This document shows, piece by piece, positions 34,838-44,726 of a stretch of DNA of 64,000 nucleotides (positions are counted from its first letter, which is position 1; the number at the start of each line of letters is the position of its first letter). The notes beneath the pieces are model-generated. The model had not been told where the DNA came from. It saw only the letters and a program-made list of their open reading frames with translations, and ran no database searches. The stretch is from Thermococcus bergensis (GTDB taxonomy: Archaea; Methanobacteriota_B; Thermococci; Thermococcales; Thermococcaceae). Location of the stretch: NCBI RefSeq assembly GCF_020386975.1, contig NZ_JABFNK010000004.1, positions 1 through 64,000 on the forward strand, in the 5' to 3' direction. The translations under genes and the position numbers were made by a program.

Positions 34838-36074
34838 CTCCGAGCACCCTAACTCTAAATCCTGCCTTCTTCCATTTTTCGTGATCGAGTATGTTCCTAG
34901 CATCAAACACGCACCTATTCCTCATGAACTTTCCGATTTCATTTGGGTCAAGGAACTTGAAGACATCGTGGTCAGTTATCACGACTATGCAATCACTATT
35001 CTTTACTGCATCTTCCAGACTTAATATTGGATATTCAAAGTCTTTCACGATTGGGTCATAGACTTTGATATTAAACCCTTCGTTCTCTGCTAATTTAATG
35101 AATCTCAAAGCTGGCGTTTCTCTGGCGTCATCGACATTCCCCTTATATGCTACACCAAAGACCGTAATGGTGGGGTTCTTGATGCCGTTTAACATCTCTC
35201 TAACCTTACGGAGAGTATAGTTGGGCATAGTGTCATTTACGTGTCTTGCAAGCGCTATTATCTTGCCCTCGGATGAGTCTTGAATAACGAACCATGGGTC
35301 AATAGCTATGCAGTGCCCGCCCACACCAGGCCCAGGCTTGTGGAAGTTTACCCTTGGGTGCTTGTTTGCCAATTCTATGGCTTCCCAGATGTTGATGCCG
35401 TACTCCTCGGCGATCTTAGCAAGTTCGTTGACAAGTGCTATATTTACGTCACGGTAAGTGTTCTCGATGAGCTTTACGAATTCTGCAGTAGTGGCATCCG
35501 TTAGGTATATCTCACCCTTAACGAAGGAAGAATATAGTTCCTTGGCACGTTGTGCTGACTCGGGGGTTATGCCCCCTATGATCCTGTCGTTATGAACCAT
35601 TTCGTGGATTGTTTTTCCGGGGATCGCACGTTCGGGGCAGTGAACGAGATAAAAGTCTATCCCTGCTTTTAGTCCACTCTTCTCAAGTATCGGAATTAGG
35701 AGCCGTTCGGTTGTCTTGGGTGGAACCGTTGACTCCAGAATCACTAAATTATCCTTTCTTAGATGTGACCATATCATTTCCGCCGCTGATTTAACGTATT
35801 TCAGGTCAGCCGCTTTTGTGTGAAAGTCGAGGGGAGTGGGAACTGCTATTAAAAAGACGTCTGACTCCTCGACTTCAGTACTCACTCTAAAATTGTTCTT
35901 GGCCTTTTCAAAGAGCTCTTCAAGACCCGGTTCCTGAAACGGGAGTTTTCCCGAGTTTAGTAGCTCAACTTTTCTTTTGTCAATGTCCACTCCAACGACT
36001 TCATGCCCACTAGCTGCAAACAGGAGCGCAGTCGGCAAGCCTATGTATCCGAGACCAAGGACTGAGATCTTCAT
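34818..36074 (-). CDS. UDP-sugar 6-dehydrogenase, WecC type (2)
   Basis: 418 residues. MKISVLGLGYIGLPTALLFA carries the GxGYxGLP NAD motif. STVPPKTTERL, EFVKLIENTYRDVNIALVNE and GPGVGGHCIAIDPWFVIQ with the catalytic Cys match UDP-N-acetyl-D-mannosaminuronate dehydrogenases. The C-terminal TVFGVAYKGNVDDARETPAL segment binds the UDP-sugar. ATG 36074 follows GAGGGAAATAAA. It diverges clearly in sequence from the enzyme at 19558, so the two probably act on different UDP-HexNAc epimers. Coupled to the DUF354 gene. Confidence 0.92.
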   Translation of the reverse strand: MKISVLGLGYIGLPTALLFAASGHEVVGVDIDKRKVELLNSGKLPFQEPGLEELFEKAKNNFRVSTEVEESDVFLIAVPTPLDFHTKAADLKYVKSAAEMIWSHLRKDNLVILESTVPPKTTERLLIPILEKSGLKAGIDFYLVHCPERAIPGKTIHEMVHNDRIIGGITPESAQRAKELYSSFVKGEIYLTDATTAEFVKLIENTYRDVNIALVNELAKIAEEYGINIWEAIELANKHPRVNFHKPGPGVGGHCIAIDPWFVIQDSSEGKIIALARHVNDTMPNYTLRKVREMLNGIKNPTITVFGVAYKGNVDDARETPALRFIKLAENEGFNIKVYDPIVKDFEYPILSLEDAVKNSDCIVVITDHDVFKFLDPNEIGKFMRNRCVFDARNILDHEKWKKAGFRVRVLGDGKNNI

Positions 36075-36107
36075 TTTATTTCCCTCTTTCACATTTTTAA
36101 CTCCTTT

Positions 36108-36989
36108 TTAATCACTCCTCACAATCTTTGCCAACACGTTTAGCATCAACCCAGCAATGAACAACTGAATTCCAATAATCACAAAAATCCCTGCGCCTAT
36201 AGCTTGAGTTAAATAAACATTTCCCCCCCTGTAATACGGCTCCAAAGCTAAATACCCTAAAATTCCAGCAACAATAAACGATATCATGCTCAAGCTTCCA
36301 AACAACAGTAAAGGTCTCTTATAGCCTATAAAGCTCAAAATGCTTGCTAAAACACTAAGGCCGTGAGAAACAGGGTTTTTCTTGTGTTTCTTTGGCACAT
36401 CATAGCGAACACTTATTGGGACCTCCGTAATTTTGAGTCCTTCTTCTCGGGCCTTCACTATCATATCAGTCTCCACCGAGTAATCGGTGCTATTTAAATT
36501 TAGCTTCTCCAAAGCTTTTCTGTTTATAGCTCTGAAACCGCTTTGAGAATCTACGTCAACACCTGCTACAGCTTTAGTGCTCTTATTCAACACCCACAAT
36601 CCAAACCTTCTATAAACTGGAATTTTCTTTTTACTCTCGTTTAAGTACCTCGAACCTATAACTAAGTCTGCCTCACCTTTAATTGTAGGCTCGAGGAGAA
36701 GGGGTATTTCATCGGGGTTGTGCTGGCCGTCGGCATCTAAAGTTACTACAAAATCGTATCCCATGCTAAGGGCATATTCAAAACCCGTCTTAAGGGCCTG
36801 CCCCTTGCCTACGTTTCTCTCGTGTCGTATTACAATAGCTCCCGCTTCCTTGGCTATTTCAGAAGTTCTATCAGAAGAACCATCATCAACTACCAGAACA
36901 TCACCATACTTTTTAGCTAAAGCTACAACCGAACCAATAGTTAGTTCCTCATTGTATGCGGGAATCACTATTAGGGTTCTGTTATCCAT
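36108..36989 (-). CDS. Polyprenyl-phosphate glycosyltransferase, DPM1/AglD-like, with membrane tail
   Basis: 293 residues. The GT2 catalytic domain includes LIVIPAYNEELTIGSVVALA, DDGSSDRTSEIAKE and VTLDADGQHNPDEIPLLL (DxD); DSQSGFRAINRKAL is typical of dolichyl-phosphate sugar synthases. Two helices at the C-terminus (LLFGSLSMISFIVAGILGYL and GIFVIIGIQLFIAGLMLN) anchor it. It probably loads a hexose onto dolichyl phosphate for N-glycan assembly. First in a unit with wecC2 (33 bp apart) and DUF354. Confidence 0.88.
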   Translation of the reverse strand: MDNRTLIVIPAYNEELTIGSVVALAKKYGDVLVVDDGSSDRTSEIAKEAGAIVIRHERNVGKGQALKTGFEYALSMGYDFVVTLDADGQHNPDEIPLLLEPTIKGEADLVIGSRYLNESKKKIPVYRRFGLWVLNKSTKAVAGVDVDSQSGFRAINRKALEKLNLNSTDYSVETDMIVKAREEGLKITEVPISVRYDVPKKHKKNPVSHGLSVLASILSFIGYKRPLLLFGSLSMISFIVAGILGYLALEPYYRGGNVYLTQAIGAGIFVIIGIQLFIAGLMLNVLAKIVRSD

Positions 36990-37212
36990 TGGGATCCACC
37001 ATTTTCGTTTTTCTTTGGGAGTAGTATCATAAACTCCGAGGGATCAAGCTTTTTTTATTTTATTCATCTAAAGGGCGTGTTGACACTGTCAGGATAAGCA
37101 GTGGGACGTTAGGTTTAAGTTTCTGATACCTCTTCAGAAAAGGGGAGAGAAATGAGGACTGAAACCATTATTTACTTACTGGTTTCAGTCTTAAAAACCT
37201 TTCGCCGGAACA

Positions 37213-38081
37213 GGGCGTGTTTAGTTTCACCCCCTGTTATTTAAACAGTATTTGACTCTGAGGAGGATTTTCAGACCATAACACATTACCCCAAGCAGGA
37301 TTCGGGTTACAGTAGTCTTTTTCAGAAAACAGGGGATCCTACTGCCAAACCACGTTGTAAACGCACCCCAGAACCCCTCATGAGGATTCCTATGCCTGTA
37401 CTCTTCTTCAGAAAACACTCTGTCTCTCTTCTTACTACCAAAACCACCTGGAGCGTTCTTAGTTTTCTTAACAATCGGCCGATAACCCTTTTCCACCACA
37501 GTGTTCAGAACTTTCTTTGAATCATAAGCCCCATCAGCATAAAAATTCCCAGAACCCCCCGGCAGGAGTTCAATCAGCTCGTTCTCAGAAGTTGTGATCT
37601 TCACAGCAACCGGATACAGTAAACCCGGCAGGATTCTCGTTATTGCCTGAACTTCTATCCTGCCCTTTTTTTATTTGTAATAATGGTTGAGTCTGCTTGA
37701 GTGCTGGCGTAGGGTAATTTCTGGAGTTTTTTCAGGAGGTGGTTTGTCAGTTCTTCGAGGTTCAGCTTTTTCTCCCAGTTGTGGAGGGTTGAGTAGTGAA
37801 TGTTTGCTCCGAAGAATTTTCTGCCGTAGTGCTGGGCGTCTCTGAGAGGTAGGTTGTAGTATTGTTTAAAGAGGAGTATTGCCAGTATTGTTTTTACTGG
37901 AAATTTTTTGGATTTTGGCAGGTTCTTCAGCTTTCCTTCTGATTCGAAGTCTGCTAAAACGTCAAGAATTGCGAATGCCACGCTTTCAGGGTCTTTGAGT
38001 CTGTGATCCCATCTGGGGATCACGACAACCACCCGAAAGAATTCAGCAAAAACCCTAATAAAGGTTACTATAAACACGCCC
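37213..38081 (-). mobile_element. 869-bp IS4/IS5-superfamily-like element, inner copy of the nest
   Basis: Inserted in reverse orientation inside the IS6 transposase gene with 10-bp duplication CGCCGGAACA (37203-37212, 38082-38091). Confidence 0.93.
37227..38023 (-). CDS. DDE transposase in two frames joined at an A7 run (inner copy)
   Basis: 265 residues when frame 1 (from a GTG coding IPRWDHRLKDPESVAF) passes by a -1 shift through A7-GGG (T7 at 37666-37672) into frame 2 (GRIEVQAITRILPGLLYPVA). Catalytic Asp in STQADSTII, second Asp in FYADGAYDSKKV, Glu likely in RNPHEGFWGAF. The domain order is that of IS4/IS5-superfamily enzymes; the 10-bp target duplication is longer than for most IS5 members, so I leave the family open. 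Confidence 0.75.
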
Positions 38082-38797
38082 CGCCGGAACAAAATCCCAG
38101 CAAAAAAGAAAACCAGGGCAATAAACCTGTACCTGCACGGACTAAGTTACAGACAGGTAGGAACAATCCTCGAAATCAGCCACACAACAGTCTGGGAAAC
38201 AGTCCAAAAATTCGCGAAAGCAGTTTACCAGCCGAAAATCCTCGCAGTCAAAAAACAGAGAAACTTCATCGCAATTGACGAGACAGTGATAAAGATCAAC
38301 GGCCAGAAGAGATTTCTCTGGGCTGCAATCGACGTTGAGAGCAAAGAAATCCTAGCAGTATGGATTACAAGCGTTAGGAACTGGTGGATTGCCAGGGACT
38401 TCATTCTAGTTGTTTTGAAATCCTGCGAGGGACAGCCAATTTTCCTGGTTGACAAAGGGCCGTGGTATAAATCAGCGTTTAAATCTCTCGGGCTGGATTA
38501 TCTGCATGTGACTTTCGGGCCGAGGAACTGTGTTGAGCGCTGGTTTAGGACTGTTAAAGAGAGAACAAAGCGTTTCTGGAATAACTTCAGGGCTAGAGAC
38601 TGGAGGAGGGTTCACAGGTTTGTTTTTCTGTTTTCATTCTGGTATAATTTTGTTAGAATTCATTCTCGGTTTGGTGGACCGCCTGGTGATGTGACTGAAT
38701 GGCTTCAGGAGGTGATACCCCAGTTATCCTGACAGTATCGGGCGTGTTTATAGTAACCTTTATTAGGGTTTTTGCTGAATTCTTTCAGGTGGTTGTC

Positions 38798-39594
38798 GTG
38801 ATCCCCAGATGGGATCACAGACTCAAAGACCCTGAAAGCGTGGCATTCGCAATTCTTGACGTTTTAGCAGACTTCGAATCAGAAGGAAAGCTGAAGAACC
38901 TGCCAAAATCCAAAAAATTTCCAGTAAAAACAATACTGGCAATACTCCTCTTTAAACAATACTACAACCTACCCCTCAGAGACGCCCAGCACTACGGCAG
39001 AAAATTCTTCGGAGCAAACATTCACTACTCAACCCTCCACAACTGGGAGAAAAAGCTGAACCTCGAAGAACTGACAAACCACCTCCTGAAAAAACTCCAG
39101 AAATTACCCTACGCCAGCACTCAAGCAGACTCAACCATTATTACAAATAAAAAAAGGGTAGGATAGAAGTTCAGGCAATAACGAGAATCCTGCCGGGTTT
39201 ACTGTATCCGGTTGCTGTGAAGATCACAACTTCTGAGAACGAGCTGATTGAACTCCTGCCGGGGGGTTCTGGGAATTTTTATGCTGATGGGGCTTATGAT
39301 TCAAAGAAAGTTCTGAACACTGTGGTGGAAAAGGGTTATCGGCCGATTGTTAAGAAAACTAAGAACGCTCCAGGTGGTTTTGGTAGTAAGAAGAGAGACA
39401 GAGTGTTTTCTGAAGAAGAGTACAGGCATAGGAATCCTCATGAGGGGTTCTGGGGTGCGTTTACAACGTGGTTTGGCAGTAGGATCCCCTGTTTTCTGAA
39501 AAAGACTACTGTAACCCGAATCCTGCTTGGGGTAATGTGTTATGGTCTGAAAATCCTCCTCAGAGTCAAATACTGTTTAAATAACAGGGGGTGA
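38798..39594 (+). CDS. DDE transposase in two frames (outer copy)
   Basis: As the inner copy, with A7 at 39149-39155 and one difference (KKRVG for KKRAG) just after the slip site, plus FFQVVV for FFRVVV before the start. The frame is intact although the element's left tip has been separated by IS6. Confidence 0.75.
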
Positions 39595-39717
39595 AACTAA
39601 ACACGCCCTTCATCTAAACGGCCTCCAGGTCAATTTATTGGAGTTTTCCTGTTTTGAGTCCTCCAATATGTGGTCTAATTTTGTAATTTATTAACATTTC
39701 GCTAAGTATTTTCTTCT

Positions 39718-42015
39718 TCACTTCCTTCTAACTATCCCCCTATCAACGATTTTCTTGCCCACGGCGTAGGCGTACCGTATAACCGTTCCATTGACCTCTT
39801 TGGGAAGCTCAAACTCTTCCATGCCCTTCACGTCATACCACTTTTCGAAGACCTTGGTTCCATTGTCCAAGTATCCCCATATCCCTAACCCGGTTCCGGT
39901 TGCGTTCTCAAAGTGGAAGATTACCTTGCCATTTGTATTCTCCACTCTAACGTTAGGATGCTTAAGCTTCAGGATTTTTATTAAGCCACCATCGGAGTAG
40001 ACAAGCTCGTATGGTTCTTCAGGCTTTATGAAAAGCTTCGCCAAGGTTGTAGTAAAAGCTTCTTCATTCATGAATATCGCGTACCCATAATTGAGGTTTA
40101 TGTAAAGGTAGGTATTTGTGTTTGAGGCCGAAAGCTCTGGCTTTATTACCTTCCCCTGATACTCAACGTAAAGTTCCTTCGGTGCTATTACTTGCCCATT
40201 AAGACCCACTACCACATTCCAAATCTCCCCGGGCTTAGCTATTATCCTATAATCGCCCCTCTGGAAAACCAAAGCTCCAACCTTGGAAGTAAGCGGCAAA
40301 ACAATGAGGCCATAATTCTCGGTTATATTGTACTTTGAGTGCATCTTTGCGGTCTCAACTATGGCTCCAAACTTGATGAAATCGTAATAACTTACAACAA
40401 CGTAATCAACACCCAAGCTCATGGCCCAATTCTCATCACGCTTACCGAGATAGTAGAGTGCTACACTGGGGTTTGCACCCCCCTGGGCTACTGGACTTCT
40501 TCTTCCATAGTAAGTTACCCAGTGCCCGTAGTCCCACCAAGCCAAAACGATGTCATTCTGGTTGGAGTTTTCTCTAAGCCATGTTAAAGCATTCTCCCAG
40601 TGTTCGTTCATATACGGCCTTAGGGAATACGTCTCTTTCAGGGAGAACCCGGTGTTAACCGTGGGAAGAAGGAAGAGTAACCCAACACCCAAGGCGGAGG
40701 CTTTCCTTCCGTCCACGCGGGGCCTTAGAGTCTCGTAAAGTTCAACGACTCCGAGCCCGGCCATGAGTGCCACTGCCATTGACCCAATAAATAGGAACCT
40801 TGTCCATGTCTTTATCATGTAGAGGCTTGGGAATATTAAACCCAAAAACAGAAAATCTGGAAGCTTGGCCCTTTTTGGAACGAACCTAAGGAAAAAAAGC
40901 GGGGCTAAGAAAAGGCTTATTGAGAACGAATTCCATAGATCGCTAAAACTTGAAGGTCGAGTTTCCTGAATTGGTACCTCTTTGAAAATCCCGAACCCGG
41001 TAGAGAGGTCTTTTAATGCCTCGAAGCGGCGGAAAAGTAGGAGTGTTCCTAAGAAAGCCAATCCAATTAGAACTCCAACTCTTGTTTTTCTATCTTTGAC
41101 GAATCTTTCAAGGATGAAAAGTAAGACTATGAAAGCTACACTTAGTGGGACTAAGTACTTAACGTGAACTAAGAGGTATGCGTCTTTTATCGTGCCAAAC
41201 TCCAGTAAAAGTTTTTCAGCAACCCTCTTACCCATCTGGTTATAACCAAGCATCCCGTATCCAAATTTTTCTCCGAGTGTGTTGGCTATAAGTGCTCCAA
41301 GGACTGTTGAAATTGTCAAAGCTAAGGCGTCAAACAAGTTTTTTTTCTTGTCTAGGATGAAAGCCCCAACGGCAAGGAAAACTGCATTTGTCAACAAGAA
41401 TACAAATATCGGATAATACGCTTGCCAGAAAACTGAAGCAAGACCACTAGCAAAGGCCGGGATTAGATAAAAGACAAGCCTCTTATATCTCCACGCCCTT
41501 CTGGTCTTGCTTAGAGCCAGAGAAACCCCAAACAAAGCCACCGAATACCAGAAGAGCATGTAGTTGTCTCCCCTGTAGTAGTTGGCCATCGATCTGAAGA
41601 CATGACCAAAGCTTATTGCAAGGAAGAGGGAGGCAAAAAAAGCCTTCTTCTCATCGTAGAGCTTCAGCAAAGTTAAGTAGAAGAAAACTATGGTTAAAAC
41701 ACCAAATATAACCGGAGTTACCCTGAAAGCGTTGTAAAGAGAAACCCCAAAAACACTCAAAATCTTGTAAAGATAGGCAGGAGTCATCCAGAGACCGAGG
41801 GGATGAAAGGTACTAATCTGAAAGCCCCAAGGGCCCCCGGCAATTGTGAAAAAGTTAAACCACTCTCCAGTTTTCAAAGCCTCCTCGATATAAGCTAAAT
41901 GAAAATAAGGATCATAGCCGAGCATATATTTGTGCCTCAGGGGAATTAACCTCAGAATGAGCGCAATCACAGTCAATATAGGCAAAGCTAATTTAGGCTT
42001 AAAAATATCTTTCAT
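39718..42015 (-). CDS. aglB: Archaeal oligosaccharyltransferase AglB (STT3 family)
   Basis: 765 residues. N-terminal GT-C membrane part with RLIPLRHKYMLGYDPYFHL (first-loop Asp in a D-x-Y/H context), about 11-13 helices to residue 450, then a soluble C-terminal domain. The hallmark WWDYG is in VLAWWDYGHWVTYYGRR (around residue 490). It moves a lipid-linked glycan to Asn in N-x-S/T sites on the extracellular side. The ATG 42015 with GGTGAGCGTT is preferred to an upstream TTG. It overlaps the preceding small membrane protein gene by 17 bp, tying it to the MoxR/DUF58 operon. Its last 47 codons are duplicated at 20854. Confidence 0.93.
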   Translation of the reverse strand: MKDIFKPKLALPILTVIALILRLIPLRHKYMLGYDPYFHLAYIEEALKTGEWFNFFTIAGGPWGFQISTFHPLGLWMTPAYLYKILSVFGVSLYNAFRVTPVIFGVLTIVFFYLTLLKLYDEKKAFFASLFLAISFGHVFRSMANYYRGDNYMLFWYSVALFGVSLALSKTRRAWRYKRLVFYLIPAFASGLASVFWQAYYPIFVFLLTNAVFLAVGAFILDKKKNLFDALALTISTVLGALIANTLGEKFGYGMLGYNQMGKRVAEKLLLEFGTIKDAYLLVHVKYLVPLSVAFIVLLFILERFVKDRKTRVGVLIGLAFLGTLLLFRRFEALKDLSTGFGIFKEVPIQETRPSSFSDLWNSFSISLFLAPLFFLRFVPKRAKLPDFLFLGLIFPSLYMIKTWTRFLFIGSMAVALMAGLGVVELYETLRPRVDGRKASALGVGLLFLLPTVNTGFSLKETYSLRPYMNEHWENALTWLRENSNQNDIVLAWWDYGHWVTYYGRRSPVAQGGANPSVALYYLGKRDENWAMSLGVDYVVVSYYDFIKFGAIVETAKMHSKYNITENYGLIVLPLTSKVGALVFQRGDYRIIAKPGEIWNVVVGLNGQVIAPKELYVEYQGKVIKPELSASNTNTYLYINLNYGYAIFMNEEAFTTTLAKLFIKPEEPYELVYSDGGLIKILKLKHPNVRVENTNGKVIFHFENATGTGLGIWGYLDNGTKVFEKWYDVKGMEEFELPKEVNGTVIRYAYAVGKKIVDRGIVRRK

Positions 42016-42508
42016 AACGCTCACCAAACTTATATTTCTCCTTCCTCACCTTAAACATTTCTACCCCTTTGACTTCTTTCCTTAAATTCAGCAAGACAAA
42101 AATAACGGCCAACCCGGCCACGAGGGAAGTTTGGTTTTCGATTGTATAAAGATATTCGTATCTAAGCTTTAAAATTGCCATTAACACTAAAATCGCCAAA
42201 ACAAAAAGACCAACCTTAACATCAATAAAATCCTTAATCTCGGGCTTTTCGAACTTATACGCTCCCACCAAGACCTCCTTAAGAATCATAAGAGAAGGTA
42301 GGACCCCGAGCAAAATAGCTTTAACTGCCTCAAAAGAAAGAAAGTCCTCCACAAAGACTTCGTTCATTAACAAAAGAGCATAGAAGAAGTAAGCAATAAG
42401 CCCAAAATCTTTACTCTTTCTTGCTAACAAATACACTAACGGTATCAGTACAATGGCTTTTGCACCTAAAATCAAACCTCCTATTACTGCTATTATTCCC
42501 CAGATCAT
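41999..42508 (-). CDS. Membrane protein of unknown function, five to six helices
   Basis: 169 residues: IIAVIGGLILGAKAIVLIPL, GLIAYFFYALLLMNEVFV, GLFVLAILVLMAILKL and TSLVAGLAVIFVLLNL are membrane helices; the C-terminal 30 residues are basic (FKVRKEKYKFGERYERYF). It starts within the last codons of the DUF58 gene (4-bp ATGA overlap) and overlaps aglB, so it is translationally coupled to both. No named family recognised. Confidence 0.75.
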   Translation of the reverse strand: MIWGIIAVIGGLILGAKAIVLIPLVYLLARKSKDFGLIAYFFYALLLMNEVFVEDFLSFEAVKAILLGVLPSLMILKEVLVGAYKFEKPEIKDFIDVKVGLFVLAILVLMAILKLRYEYLYTIENQTSLVAGLAVIFVLLNLRKEVKGVEMFKVRKEKYKFGERYERYF

Positions 42509-43128
42509 CTCAGCTCCCTCACGATATCCTTCAGATAATCACTTGGGCCCAAGTCTATTGTTGGGACAAGAGTATTGAACTTCCTAACCGTTTTTTCTCT
42601 CTCTAAATACTTCTCATACAAAAATTTCAGCGTTTCCCCATTTATATCCTCGGTATAGAAGAGTATTGGATTCGGAGACAGTATTACGGCTTTGTGTTTC
42701 TTCTTCAGCATGAGCATTAGCCTGTAAAGCAGTGGTGTGTGGCCCATTAGATCAGTGATAATAATTAGATATGAGGGCTCCTTGATGCTAAGTAAAGCCT
42801 CACTAAGCCCACTCCTCTTTCTCGGAAAGAGTTTCCCCATGAATTTCCTTCCCTTCTCGCTGAACCTTAAAATAACATTGCTCCTTAAACTTATCAGGCC
42901 CTTTTCAGGCTTGAACTTCACCGCGGCCCTGATTCTATTTAGCTGCTCCCTTCCCCTTGAGGGCTTAACGATTTTGACTCCCCCATCATCGTAGATAACA
43001 AGACCCACCCGATAATTCTTCTTTAAGAGTATCGTTGCCAGATGGAGAAGTAGAGTTGATGCATAGTCTATCTTCGCCCTCCTCAGCCCCTTCCTCATTT
43101 CCTTGGTTGCATCTAAGACCAGATAAAT

Positions 43129-44060
43129 ACCCTAGTTCCCATTAGATCGTTAGAGTTATAAGCACTTAAGTCTTTTGGTTGATTGGTGGTTGTTATGAAC
43201 TTTCAGCAGGAAATCCTGATCATAAAATCCGAAATCTATCCGATAATCAGCAAACACTACCCGAAAAACACTCACAGGGAAATAATCAGCCTCTACGACC
43301 TAATAACCTTCGCAATACTAGCACACTTGCACTTTAACGGAGTTTACAAGCACGCTTACAGAGTCCTAATCGAAGAAATGAAGCTGTTCCCCAAAATCAG
43401 GTACAACAAACTAACAGAACGCTTGAACAGGCACGAAAAACTCCTGCTCCTAGCGCAGGAAGAATTATTCAAAAAACACGCCAGAGAATACGTTAGAATA
43501 CTGGACTCAAAGCCCATTCAGACCAAGGAGTTGGCCAGAAAAAACAGGAAGGATAAGGAGGGTTCTTCAGAAGTCATCTCTGAAAAGCCCGCAGTTGGGT
43601 TTGTTCCCTCTAAAAAAAGTTTTACTATGGGTACAAGCTGACCTGTTACTCTGATGGAAATTTGCTGGCTTTGCTGTCCGTTGATCCGGCGAATAAGCAT
43701 GATGTGAGTGTTGTCAGGGAAAAGTTCTGGGTGATTGTTGAGGAGTTTTCTGGCTGTTTTCTGTTTTTGGATAAGGGTTACGTTAGTAGAGAACTTCAGG
43801 AGGAATTCCTGAAGTTTGGCGTTGTTTACACGCCGGTGAAGCGGGAGAATCAGGTTAGTAATCTGGAGGAGAAGAAGTTTTACAAGTACTTGTCTGACTT
43901 TCGCAGGAGGATTGAGACTTTGTTTTCGAAGTTTTCTGAGTTTCTTCTGAGGCCGAGCAGGAGTGTTAGTTTGAGGGGGTTAGCTGTCAGGATTTTAGGG
44001 GCGATTCTGGCCGTGAATCTGGACAGATTATACAACTTCACAGGTGGTGGGAACTAGGGT
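43129..44060 (+). mobile_element. IS982-type insertion sequence, copy D
   Basis: 932 bp, 7-bp duplication GATAAAT (43122-43128, 44061-44067). Confidence 0.95.
43195..44057 (+). CDS. IS982-type transposase (copy D)
   Basis: 287 aa via A7 at 43612-43618; the protein matches copy B in both halves. Complete ends and frame make it a likely active source copy. Confidence 0.8.
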
Positions 44061-44726
44061 GATAAATGTCTCCCTCCCATTCCTTCATGAACTCTCTAAC
44101 TATAAGCTCTCCCAAACGAGAGGAGGCCTTCCAGTCTATTCTCCTTAAATCATCTCCTGGCAAATACTCCCTAAGGCCTTTGAGTTCAAGTGTCTCCAAT
44201 CCGAGAAAAACACTCCTCTTGTAAATCTCGCCAATCTTTAAGTTATAATCCTCTTTGGCCGCTTCCCTTATCGACTCAACGGAAGGCATCACATCAAGCT
44301 TGTACCTACCAATCTCCAGCTCTTCAAAGTAGAGCTCCTTCAAATCATAAATCTCTATCTTGAGAGGAATCTCATACTCTCCTTTTTTCTCGGGAACAAG
44401 AAAGAAATCAATAAACATCTCCTCCCCCGATTTAAGTATGTAAGTCCCACCGTTGACAATTCTTACGTTTGGGATAATATCATCCTTTACCCTAATCTTC
44501 ACGTCACTTCCAAGGTTTTTGACCTTTAAAATGACCTTGGATTTTTTCATTTCCTCAGCCTTTGCGGGAAACTCAACGTCCACTTTTACCTCTGGATTAA
44601 ACTTATTTCTGGTTTTTAGCGTATACAAAGCTAATCCTAAGCCAAATAAAGCACTAAAAGCATTTGAAGAGAGGTATCCATGTGCAAAGCCAAGGCCTGA
44701 AAGTGTCCATAACAAGTCCTCTCTTT

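Larger units (their letters stand above)
37152..38732 (+). pseudogene. IS6-type transposase, disrupted (copy 2)
   Basis: Identical to the intact copies up to KTFRRNK, where the inner element enters at codon 20; continues from 38082. The catalytic part (KINGQKRFLWAAID onward) is open from 38286, but the helix-turn-helix is disconnected, so this copy is inactive. Confidence 0.9.
37082..38739 (+). mobile_element. IS6-type insertion sequence, copy 2, middle level of the nest
   Basis: Inverted ends as in copy 1; 9-bp target repeat GGGCGTGTT (37073-37081, 38740-38748), which is the outer element's own end. Subtracting the inner 869-bp element and its 10-bp duplication gives 779 bp. Confidence 0.93.
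37073..39608 (+). mobile_element. 869-bp IS4/IS5-superfamily-like element, outer copy of a three-level nest
   Basis: Ends GGGCGTGTTTA / TAAACACGCCC, 10-bp duplication TTCATCTAAA (37063-37072, 39609-39618). An IS6 element at 37082-38739 splits off its first nine bases. Removing it and one GGGCGTGTT copy leaves 869 bp, identical in size to the other copies. Confidence 0.93.
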
